64,000 nt of DNA from Chionoecetes opilio. Taxonomy: Eukaryota > Arthropoda > Malacostraca > Decapoda > Majidae. Positions 13,844 through 26,192 of this stretch are shown here, one piece after another. The notes under the pieces were generated by a model. The model had not been told where the DNA came from. It did no database searches and saw only the letters and a list, made by a program, of their open reading frames with translations. Positions within the stretch are counted from its first letter, which is position 1; the number at the start of each line of letters is the position of its first letter. A program made the translations under genes and the position numbers. The stretch is from contig JACEEZ010000091.1 of the NCBI GenBank assembly GCA_016584305.1, positions 90,401-154,400 of the forward strand. Direction: 5' to 3'.

Positions 13844-16800
13844 GAGGTATATAGCTATTATCAATTATTTGCTTTAGTACTTAAATTCATTCCCTCGTCC
13901 ATATATTATGTAGTTTTTTTGCTTGTATGCCTTCGGGTGAGAATAAAATTATTATTTTTATTATTATTATTATTATTAGTTCATATTTCAGGTTATTGTC
14001 TACTGTACCGATTGGTTGTAATTTCAGGGTTTGAATAGAGCACTGGCAATGAAAGAAGAATTAATGAACAAGATGACTGTGAATGATACTCAATTTGTCG
14101 CAATGAGAGAACAACATGAGAAAGAAAAGAAGAACCTTGAAATACACATTGATCTTCTTGGTAAGGAAAAGGATCAACTCCTGCAGCAGCTGAAGGTCTC
14201 TGGTCATGGCTCAGCTACCAGCAAGTACGTCCCTGTTGTATTGATCATTTGTAATCACCTCATTTATTACTTAACCCCTTCACGTCCAGATCTTTCCTTT
14301 GATATATAAAATAGTCTGTTGTTAGCCATAAAATTACGAAAAGTAACTTAATATACCAAATTAGCTAGTGGACAAGGATACTAAACAGGTCATATCTATA
14401 AAACTGCTTATATTCACTAAAAATCATCTAATGGTACCCAAATTACAATGGAAATTATGCTCTGGGCCTCAAGGGGTTAATATCTTCAGTTTGTGGTTTA
14501 AATATGCACAGGTCGTCATCTTCACAGATGATGAAAGAAAATGGAGCAGAGAGGGAGGATAGAAATATTGAATGTGAGGTTAAATATAATGCAAATAATT
14601 GGCCCATTACAAAGCAACCTGTTGGAAGAATGGACAGATGGAGACTGTTCAAGGCTTGCAGGTTTCAACCACCTTGTGATCTTTCTGTTTTATTGTAGTA
14701 CCTTGGGATGCAGTGATCAATGCTTTAGTGAAGAAAAACATGGATTTCTCATTACCTCTTAAGAATTTTATCTGTTGATAGAGATCCTCCCTAAAGGGGC
14801 GGTCACACTAGCCATTTTTACCCGTGGACTGGGCGGTTTAGCGTGGGCTGGGCGTCCAATGGCCGTCCAGTGGCTGAAAAACTGCCCAGCATCGACGCCC
14901 AGCGGTGGACGGAGCGAATCGTTTATCCGTGGGCGACCCAACCTCACTATGTCTGGGCAGCAGAGAGGATTGAGGGTCTATAGTATTGACAGCAAGCTAA
15001 TTTAAGAAAATTATGTATCTTTATTCAAGAATAAGGATAATACATCGTAGTAATCCTAGATAATTACATTTTTCTGAGATGATCAACGATGAGGGACTAT
15101 ACAATGATCACTAAATCAAAGCTACACACTCGCTTGACCTTGGAGCTTCAAGTATAAACAAAGCCGTAATGCCGTATGAATAAAACCCGTTCTTTGTGTT
15201 ATTAAGGATTGCGAAGATTCCCTGAGGAACTCTATGACCCCTGGTGATGTCCTATGATGCTATCACAGGCGTGGCACCAGCAGTAGTGAGGGGCAGGGGA
15301 CAGACGTAGGCGGTGCGGTTTATGAAACCCATCGATGGGAGTTTTTGCCGAAAAACCAACCGAGAATTCTCGCCGACGTGGAAATTTTAACCTAAGCAGG
15401 ACATTGGCATCTTACTTAACCTAAATGAGCAAGCTTTTGCTGGCATTTCATCCCTGAATGCAGAAATACAGGTAAAACCTAGGTAATAATGGACGAGGAC
15501 TGAGGTCATTCAGTAACACCGACAAATTTTTCCTGCCCCAAAATAGGTGCTTTTTCGAATGGAGATAGTTTTATTTTCCGGAAACCAATAGTTTTCATAC
15601 AAAAAAAAAAAAATCACCGAATTTTATGGTCGCCGTTTCCATTAATAACACTGAATCTCCATCAGAAAAAGCACTAAAACTTGACCGGGAAAAATGTGTC
15701 AGGGTCTCAGATAACAGGGAAGTGATTGAATAGAACATACCAAACCTAACCTTAACCTAACCTTATAGGTTTTAATGAAACCTAACCTAACCTTAACCAC
15801 AAAGTATACCTAACCTAACCTTATAGGTTTTAACGAAACCTAACCTAACCTTAACCACAAAGTATACCTAACCTAACCTTAACCACAAAGTATACCTAAC
15901 TTAACCTTATAGGTTTTAATAAAACCTAACCTAACCTTAACCTAAGGGGTTAGGTTAGGTATACTTAGTGGTTAAGGTTAGGCTAAGTTTCATTAAAACC
16001 TATAAGGTTAGGCTAAGGTCAGGTTTGGTATGTTCTATTCAATCACTTCCCGGTTATCTGAGACCCTGACAAATTTTTCTTGGTAAAGTTTTAAGTGTTT
16101 TTTTTATAGAAATTCAGTGTTTTTAATGGAAACGGCGACCATAAAATTCGGTGAAGAATTTTTTTATTGTATGAAAACTATTGCTTTCCGGAAAATAAAA
16201 TTATCTCCATTACAAAAAGCACTATTTTGGGGCAGGAAAAATTTGTCAGTGTCTCTGAAAATGACCGCGAAGTCCTCGTCCATTATTACCAAAGCCTGAT
16301 TAAATGTGTAAATTGGGTCCTGTAGTATCAAGAATTGGAAGACTCGCCGCTGGCGGCGAGAGTTCCGATCGGCGACAGTTCCAGGTACCCACCGCCGATA
16401 GGAATTCTCGCCGCCGTCGTCAAGTGTTCCAATTCTTGATATTACAGGACCCAATATCATTTAATCAAGTTTTACCCGTGTTTCTGCATTCAGGGATGAA
16501 ATACTATCGTTAGCTTGATCAGTTAGGTTAAGTTAGGTGCCAATGCCCAGGTCAGGTTAACATTTTCACGTCGGCGAGAGTTCTAGATTGGTGTTTCGGC
16601 GACAGTTCCATAAACCCGGCGGTGTTTACTCACGGCACACTCAGGTGTGCCGTGAGTTGTCGCGTGGATATCTCTTAATACCCAAATATACCGAAATACA
16701 CCTAAACACATACCAAAATATACCAAAATACACCGAAAAATACCGATAATACACCTAAATATTCCGAAATATACCGAAATACAAAAAAAAATACCGATAA

Positions 16801-18964
16801 TACACCTAAATATACCAAAATACACCGAAATACACCCTGAACACGTTTAAAAAATGTATGTATTATGTCTCTTGATACCTTATTTTAGTGTATTGTCATG
16901 TATTTCGGTGTATTACGGTATATTTTGGTATTAAGAGACGCCGTTGTCGCGTTTGTTTTGATTTGAGATCTGCCTAGCACTGGGCTGGGTGGCGCCGCGG
17001 CCAGACAGTAGTGTGACCACTTGCTCTGGGCGCCCAGAAGTAGCTCTGCTCCCAGCCCACGCAAAACCGCCCAGTCCACGGGTAAAAATGGCAAGTGTGA
17101 CCGTAGCTTAAGTGGCCAGTATAAGGTTGGCTCTTAGACATATCCCTTCATCCTCCCTATAAAAATCAGTCCATACAACTGTGACATTGCCATGGAGCTG
17201 GAATAATCACTATGTCTCTTAATACTTCATTTAATAAAGTGATCTGCACTACTAATTTTTGTTTTACCACACTCTCAGGCTGTCTGAACAACGGCGAAAG
17301 AAAGTCCAAGAACTAGAGGCCCAGATTACATCTCTCAAACATAAACAAAAGGAACAATTGAAGCTGTTACGCATGAAGGAGCAGTCAGAGCAAAAAGTTA
17401 ATAAATTGAACACAGAAATTCAGGTGAGAACAAGGCAACAAAGATGATATGTGATGAACTTTTTAATTTTTCCATCTGACTTACACCTTAACTCTTAACT
17501 CCTACATTCCATTGCATAGTTGGTCCTTTAATTGTTGCCTACCACTATCTTCATTGTTGTCAGTCATGTAAACTTGCAAAGATGTCTGTCCCACTTGATG
17601 CCTTACTGCATGATATTACAAAGTTTATGCCATATCTGTCCTTTTCACTGATTTATTAGTAATTCAATGCCTTATAATATTTGTGTGTGCATGCCTTTTT
17701 TTGATCAGTTTTCATTGTTATTATTTTTTTTTAGATATGGCTAAGTGAGGTTCTTGCATTTTCTGATCAAGGAATGATTCAGTCACCATTCATGGGGCAC
17801 AAAACATGTAGAAGGTTTAATTGATAAAAGCTTAGTTTTTGACAGGAATTTAGAAGCTACTCTTTCTGGCTTTCTACCCTCATCTATCTAATATACTATA
17901 GGAGTAGCCGTGTGTCTGTTTTGGGTAGCCGAAACTGTAAATTCAATTTTGATGAGAGTAGGCTCAAAAAATCTCAAATAAATCGTAGGTGGTAAGCGGC
18001 TTGGTCCCATGTCGATTGAATTATTTTGAAGGGGGGTTTTGGGCTAAAAACACTGAGTATTAAATTACAGGATAAACTCTGCGGTAACGTCTTGCCGCAT
18101 TCCACAAACTCAGTAGACTCATGGACGTTTGTGTGCGTGTGTGAGTGTGTGTGTGTGTGTGTGTGTGTTGGAATCATACGGAACACAAAGGGTTGGAATC
18201 ACACGGAACATGGTCTACCCCGAGGCACTTTGACCAGTGACCAACGACAGCAACAACACGATTGGAGTTTGCAATCACATGTTGTCTAATATATACTACT
18301 ACTAAAAACATCAATACATGGGTCCAAAGGGCCCACAAGCACTTGTGAGAAACTATAACTTGCAGGGGAGGAAGTATCCCTCCCTCCATCACAGGGTTTT
18401 ATTTTACAACACAAGCAATAATTTCCAAACTTTTAATTCTTGTGTAAGGAATGAAAGAACCACAAACATTTATGACCTTTTTTGTGATAGATAGATAGAA
18501 ATAAATAGATAGAAATATTTGTTCTTGTTTCTTAATACTGTTTTCTTAATTATTTTCCCATCTTTTCAGGCAATGAAGGCAACTCGAGTGAGACTCATCC
18601 GACAGATGAAGGAGGACAGTGAAAAGTTTAGACAGTGGAAGGCTCAGAAAGACAGAGAGGTAATGTCACAAACTTCAAAAAGAAGTCACAGCTGTTTCAG
18701 ATTTGTTGTGTTATTGTCACAGTTTTGAAAGGATGATTCCATGTTTCCATCCCTGATCCGTAGCTGCCTGATAAACAGCTGAGCAGGCTATGCAGCTTAT
18801 GTAACTTATATTTTTCTTACCATCTGGTGCCTAGATTCCTCCCCAAGACCTCACCCCATGTCTCCTTTAGTCTATTTGGTGGCTGGAACTCTATCCCCAA
18901 GACTTTTGTTTCATATGGAAATAGAAAACAAACTCACATAAGGTTGTCAGTGGGAAAAGCAATA

Positions 18965-19003
<39 letters not shown>

Positions 19004-19044
19004 TTTTTTATTTTTTTATTTATTTATTTATTTATTTATATATA

Positions 19045-19128
<84 letters not shown>

Positions 19129-22100
19129 ATATATATATAGTGTGTGTGTGTGTGTTGTGTGTGTGTGTGTGTGTAGGTATAACTACCATCATATTTTGCT
19201 CCCCAGGTTGCCAAGTTGAAGGAGGCTGATCGTCAGAAACAGTACCAAATCGTCAAGATGGAACGGCTCCACTCCAAGAAGCAGAATGTCCTCAGGCGCA
19301 AAATGGAAGAAGCAATTGCTATCAACAAAAGGCTAAAAGTATGTAATGAGATTGATATATTTTGTGCAATTATCTATATGCTGTATGATTTATTTAATCA
19401 GTTAACAGTAATATCCTTTTGTATAAACTAGTATGTAGCTAGCAGTAAATTGTTTTGTATGTTCAGGATGTACAAATTGCAAATAGTTTTCATGGTTTGT
19501 GAGCGAGCTGCTGTATGTTGGGTGCCACCCCACATGCTTGGGACAAAGCCTTAACCCCTTCACACCCAGATCTTTCCTTTGCTATAAAAAATGTATGTTG
19601 TCAAGCCATAAATCAATGAAAAGTAACTGAATATACCAAATTAGTTAGTGGACAAGGATACTAAACAAGTCATATCTATAAAATATTGCTTATATTCACT
19701 AAAAATCCCTTAAGGTAGCTAAATTACAATGGAAATTACGTTCTGGGTCTCAAGGGGTTAAGTATCACTCGAGAGGCGTAGAGTAAGGGGCGATCTGATA
19801 GAAGTTTTTAAGTGGATAAAGGGATACAATATAGGCGATGTAGGAAAAATTCTTAAGGTTAGTAAGCAGGGTAGAACAAGAAGTAACGGATTCAAGTTGG
19901 AAAAGTGTAGATTTAAAAAGGAAATTGGGAGAAACTGGTTCACAAATAGGGTGGTGAATGATTGGAATGGACTAAGTCGTCAGGTGGTCAATGCGGAGTC
20001 TATTGGGGTCTTTAAAAGGAGTCTGGATAAATTAATGGATGGGGAAGAGAGGTGGATATAGGTAGAGTTAAGTAACAGGACTACCTCGTGTAGGTCCCAC
20101 TGCCTCTTGTAGCTTCCTTACTTTGTTATGTTCTTATGTATGGAGGGGAATCTCTAAATCAGAATTATAGCACGTGAATTATGGATCATCTTATTTTTCA
20201 CCATCAGGATGCCATGGCTCTGCAAAAGGCGGGGTCTGAGAAGAGAGCAGCTTCTAAAGATATCGGTGGCACTGAGAACCGCATAAAGTAAGTAACTTTA
20301 CCTGTATAGTTGTGTTACATATTTAGAAGATTCAAGCTAAACTTGTGTTGTATTAGATTCATATTTACTTACTCATTCTGTGGATCTTTCATGTTTGTTC
20401 CATTTCTACTTTGGGTCCATTCCAGCGGTTTATGCTACTCTTTGGGAAACTAGGAATGTTCTAAATTGCTTAAGCAGTTTTCTTATTATCTTTCATCATC
20501 CTGAATATCTATCCACGTCTTCTTTCCACTTATGCTGGCTGTTCAATAAGTATGTTAAATTTTTTCTTTTATAATTTTCACGCTTCAACTAATTCCTCCT
20601 TGGCAACCTTTGAAGTTCAGTGAATGCAGTGCTCCCCATCTTCCTTTCTTGAAGTAGTCCTGGTGGGCATCTTTCAGGATTGCACATGGGTCTTTTTGGG
20701 AATTTTCTTTGATAGCTTCAGTCTTGTTGAATCGTCATCCTTTCATTGTAGATGAACTCGCTCTGAACTAAAGTTCAGAAAAAAATAAAGGAAAATGCTT
20801 GAAATCTTGAAAAGCTTTTGTTTCCTAAAGCTTTCTTTTTAACCCGTGCTCCAGGTCATGGCTGGACGGAGAGCTGGAGGTGGTGTCTGTTAAGAAGCAA
20901 GCCAAGCAGTCCTTAGAGATTTTGATAGACAATCGCAAGGCCATCTCGGAACAAATCAGCAAAATCAAGGTTACCTTTCAGTAAAATTGATTGCTTAAAG
21001 TAATCATCCAGACCATTTCATCATTCCTGATTTAATGCAGTCAAAATATAGCCATGATTGAGTATATCAACAATATGTTGTCACTTTTTGCATCCAGTCA
21101 CCCGTTTTTAAATGATCCGCATTCAAAATCTGTAAATTCCCCGAGCTCTCAAAACACAACTGGCGACCAGCAGACGAAAAACACAACTGGCGACCAGCAG
21201 ATGACGCATCACGGCTCGGCGACGTCACAGCAGGAAGCCTCCCAGCCCTGCCTGATACAGATGCGCGGAGACTGAGAAAAATGTAGTACTTGGGGAATTT
21301 TGGGTGTTTCTGATATTTTTTTTGTGCCATGTGGCATGTACTTGCATCCTGTGTGGGTGCAGCGGGGGGGCTGTGCCTTTCCCGAGAGCTTAGCACCCAT
21401 TTGCAACCTGTGCAGCGACGATATATGTGTGCAGACGTGTCGAGCGGCGGGTAGTAGCGAGGCCACCGAGATGAGAGGGCTCGCTACTACCCGCCGCTCG
21501 ACACGTCTACACACATATATCGTCGCCGTGTGGGTTGTGAATGGGTGCTAAGCTCTCGGGAAGGGCACAGCTTTCTTGCTGTGCCCATGCAGGTTTGCAA
21601 GTATGTGCCGTGTCGCACAAAAAATATATCGGAAGCACCCGAGATTCTTCGGGTACTGTATTTTTCTCTGAGTCTCCGTGTGTCTGCGTCGGGCGGGGCT
21701 GGGAGGCTTCCTGCTGTGACGTCGCCAGCAAGTTTCGCGCCAAGGCTGGAATGTGGCTGTTGTTTTTCCCGCGCTGTTTACAAAAGTCATGTTTTTAGGG
21801 AAATAAGGCTTGGAAATGAATTATTTTTTTGTGTATTAGGTATTTTGAATGAACATTCAACATAATTATGCAAAGAAAAAATGGGTCTGGATGATTACTT
21901 TAACATCATAATACTACAGTAGAATATATCATAAGTTTTTTGCAATATGGAATACATTAAAAAGATGTCCGTAATGTACTAAATATTCAGTATGCCGAAG
22001 AAATTGTTTTTGTTTCATAACTGCCACAGTTCTCTCATAATTTATATCAAAAGGTAGAATTGAATAGTAATTTTTCTTACAGAAAGAGAAAAGAAAATGT

Positions 22101-24689
22101 GATCCTTCTTCAGCCAAAATGGCTGAACTGAACAAGAAACTCCCTGATTTAGAGAGTTGTCTCCAATTGCGCACGGCTCAGATCAGCGACCTTCAGGCAA
22201 AGTTTGTGGACGATGACGAAGGTGAGAACCTGTGCGTGTTTATAGAGGACAGGTTTTTTTTGGTCAGCTTGTAATGTCCTGTCCTCATAAATGATAGTCC
22301 TCATATATGGGACTATCCAATTCATTATTCTCACATTTATGCACAACCCTCCCTCAAAGCCAAGAGGATTTTCATTGGTGCAGCCTGGAGCTTTAACTAT
22401 CAAGCAGCAGCCACCATCTTGGGACTCCCTCTATTTATTTATGTGCATGTGTGTAAACAATAATTGCTTAAAAATGAGTTCTTATGATTTTTTGTATAAT
22501 GAGACAGATTCCATAGAGATGACCCAATCAGGCCTTCAGTCTGTGTGGAAGCGTCCTGTAGATATTGTCATCAACAGTGTCTATGCTTGTGTGCATGTGG
22601 CGAACTGCTTGTCGTAAGCTTTATGAAGAAAATATAAGTGACTACAAATTCCTTATTGATATAGTTTGAGTGGTTCATGACTGGGTGTCCTTGCGATTTT
22701 AATGTTAAGTACGTAGTCATAAACAGAGCACTTGCGTTTATGTATGTTGCACATGTTTTGTATGTTTATTGCACTCATTTTTTTTCTTTTCTTTTTGAGT
22801 ATAAATTTCCACTACTTGCTATTTCCAGATGACTCAAATAGAAAGAGGTTTGAGTCTATGCAAAGCATGCTAGAAGCCAAGTGTACCATGAACTACTTAT
22901 TCAACGTGGCCACAAACTACCAGATGAGTAAGGCCTCCCAGGAAGCTGACATGAAGGACTTGCAGGTGAGGTGCCGGGTTCACTGTGATGAATGCCATGA
23001 GGATGATTGTGCACATGTCTGTAGAACTAATCTTTAAGTTAACCCCTTCACACCCAGATCTTTCCTTTGCTTTATAAAATTGTCTGTTGTCGAGCCATAA
23101 AATTACGAAAAGTAACTGAATATACTAAATTAGTTAGTCGACAAGGATACTAAACAGGTCATATCTATTAAAACATTGCTTATAGTCACTAAAAATCATC
23201 TAATGATGGTCAAATTACAATGAAAATTACGTTCTGGGCCTCAAGGGGTTAATGTTAAGATTTGAAGAAAAAAATATGGAATAAAGTAATATTAAGAAAG
23301 TTCACTTAAAGCATATGGACAAAACAACTTCAGTCTCTCAACATGAGATATTGGTGCAAATATGATCATGTTTAAGCTCTTCAATGTGCTGAGGTTCTTT
23401 ATCTCTCTAGGTCCAGTATGATGAACTGGCCCAGTCATTGGATGCAAGTGATACACACTTGAAGAAAATGAAGGTGGCTCATCGAGAAGATCTGATGCGA
23501 ATGGAAAGAGAGCACGAGGAGAAGGTGCTGTTCCTTCTTGGACAGATGTCAAAGACTGAGGTACGACCATGAAGTACTGCCATGCAACAACACATCGTCT
23601 CCTCCACTCCACTTCACCATTTTCTCTCTTCCATTATTTGTATTACTCCTTTTTACTCCTTCTTTCCTCCATTATCCCTCCACTTTCCACTCGTCTTCCA
23701 TTTTTATACCTCAACACTCCAACCTCCTCCACTCTTTCTGTTCCTTTCCCTTCCATTTTTTGCCTATTCCATTGATCAATATTTCATCATATTTCTTGAT
23801 GCTGTTACTCAGGTGGCAGTAGGCCATTGTTCTTGACTAAATTCTACTATCTATGAGCGTACAATTTGTGGTTTAGTCTACTGTATGTTGAAGGATCTTG
23901 TCAGCCATCTGGAGATGTCATTACTGAAAAAATGTGTCCTCTTTTTATCTAGTCACAGGATTCGGCGGCCACGGAAGACAAAGATAATGTTCTTAAGGAA
24001 AAACTCAAATTACAAGAAGAGGAAATAGCACGTCTCTCGCACCTTCATGAGCTGCTTCAAGACAAGACCAAGGAGTGCGAGGGGCTCAGAAGGCAACTGT
24101 CACACTCGCCAACCACTAATTTGGTGAGTCACGTCTTGACTTGTTTCGTCAGAGTGCTAGTTGATGCTCTTTACGTTTTTTAGAGCATAAGGAAGCTGGC
24201 CAAAGGCAGAAAAAAACTGGTATACAAAAAGCCCTAAAGTGTCAGCCCCAAAAAAGATTGGTCAAAAATAACTGCTGATCACTGCTCATTTATCCAGCAC
24301 TTCCACTTCTTCCTTTAACAACAGTGCCTCTTTATCATGCTTAGGTCCTTTAAAATCTCTCCCCACGCACTCTTTGTTTCACTCAAAGAAAATTTGTGTA
24401 CCCACAGATGCCACCAATATTTGGAGATGCTGAGAACGTTCGACGTCGTACATTTATAAAGGCCAAACCTGCTAAGTTGAAGGAGGAAGTTCAGAGAGAA
24501 CTCTTACCTGAACTCTCAGAATCAGAGAGTGAAGATGAAGAGGATGACGAAAACCAAAAGCAAGACCCAGACTGGAGAAAAACTCCTCTCTTTAGAAAAA
24601 TTAGAACGATCACGGTAAGCAACAGTATAATAACTTGACTATTATATTCACGTATGTATTCATGACTGATCTCATGAATAGCTTTAACA

Positions 24690-24753
<64 letters not shown>

Positions 24754-24764
24754 CACGCACGCAC

Positions 24765-24817
<53 letters not shown>

Positions 24818-26156
24818 TCAACCCGCGCGATGGTCAGGTTGATAACGTGACGGGCTCCCATTCTGTGGGTAGGCGGTTCGAATCCTCATGCTCCCGGGGA
24901 TTTTTCACTGACAAATTCGGGCGGTTACTGTCCCCCTTGAGCAAGGGGATGGGGGTGTGTGGTGTTTGAGGTCCCAGCATTGCCCAAAGATCGGTAATAA
25001 TGAGCTCCAAGCTCGCACTGAAAGGGTGAAAACTGGCGATCGCAAGCCAGCTCGCGTGGACAAGACCATGGGGGTGAATAACACACACTCACACACTCAC
25101 AGAAAAGGAACATTAAATGTCATGAACTTACTGAGCCTCTATGCAAGAGTGATAGACATAACATAGGAAAGGGACGGATGGGCAGACCTCTTATTTTTGG
25201 AATTTAAAAAACAACAACATTTGGTTTAGGTCCCACACAAGAGACTTAATAGAATATGGAGAACACTGAAGAACAACAAAACTGTGGATGGGGGTTTAAT
25301 CCTCGTCGCACAAAAAATGAAATAAATAAACTCCTCACTGCACTAACACACCACATTTCCAACGGGTCGGGAAATCACGAGATGGAACCACTACAGGGTA
25401 GAATACAGGGTTATATAAAACACATCATAACCTAACTTACGTTTAATAAATAAGAAGGCAGAGGAGTACAAGTGGCCCGAAGCCTTACTTGCACTCAAAT
25501 ATGCACTCACAAGTCACAACGTACCCTAGATACACTCAATAACCCCAACCCTATACACTGTGCTGAAAGTCTTCAGCAAAGTAAGGCAACCTGTGAGATG
25601 CATAGGCAGTGTATGGAAGTATGTAACATTTGGAGAGGAATGACAGGCCTGAATGATGCACAGAGTGTATGCTGCTACAGCCACCAATTTTACCTTCAGT
25701 AATGTTTTATCTACGAAATAGTGCCAAAGAAAATTTATGTATCTGTAAATAAGTATGTTACAATTGGAAACCTGAAGCTAAATATCCAAGCCTATACATG
25801 TATGTAATAGTTCAATCTTGCAGAAAGAAGTGTTCTGATCCTATCGTATCAAATAATTTTTGTATCTATTCGCTATTCCTTAACAGCAAGGTATGCGTAC
25901 TGACGCTGAAGGGGAGACCAAGAAACTAATGGGGAAGCGAAGTTCAGATGGAGAACATAAGTGCAAGTGCAGAGGAGATTGCTCCACCAAGAAGTGTTCC
26001 TGTTGTAGAAATGAATTCGGTTGCAATATGAAATGCAACTGTGATATTCTAAAGTGCAAGAACAGAACAGCATTCGAATCTGGCTCTTCAGATGTAAGTA
26101 TATCAGTGATATTCTTTAACTATAATATTAATTTAGACATAACCCCTCTCATTTCT

Positions 26157-26192
<36 letters not shown>

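Larger units (their letters stand above)
14795..17108. mobile_element. Harbinger-like TIR element, TSD TAA
   Basis: 2.3 kb with ends AGGGGCGGTCACAC and (inverted) AGCTACGGTCACAC inside inverted repeats extending well over 50 bases (matching GTGGACTGGGCGG stretches at 14825 and 17070). TAA duplicates flank it at 14792-14794 and 17109-17111. A 3-bp TWA target is characteristic of PIF/Harbinger. No transposase is evident; the interior is a second foldback element and degenerate repeats. Confidence 0.78.

Noticed and set aside
21067..21865. Paired open frames on both strands with similar sequence
   Set aside because: They mirror each other because the foldback element is palindromic.
24491..24861. 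Cys/Val/Arg-repeat frames
   Set aside because: Encoded by (GCAC)n and (CA)n; overlap a true KIF4 exon on the other strand.
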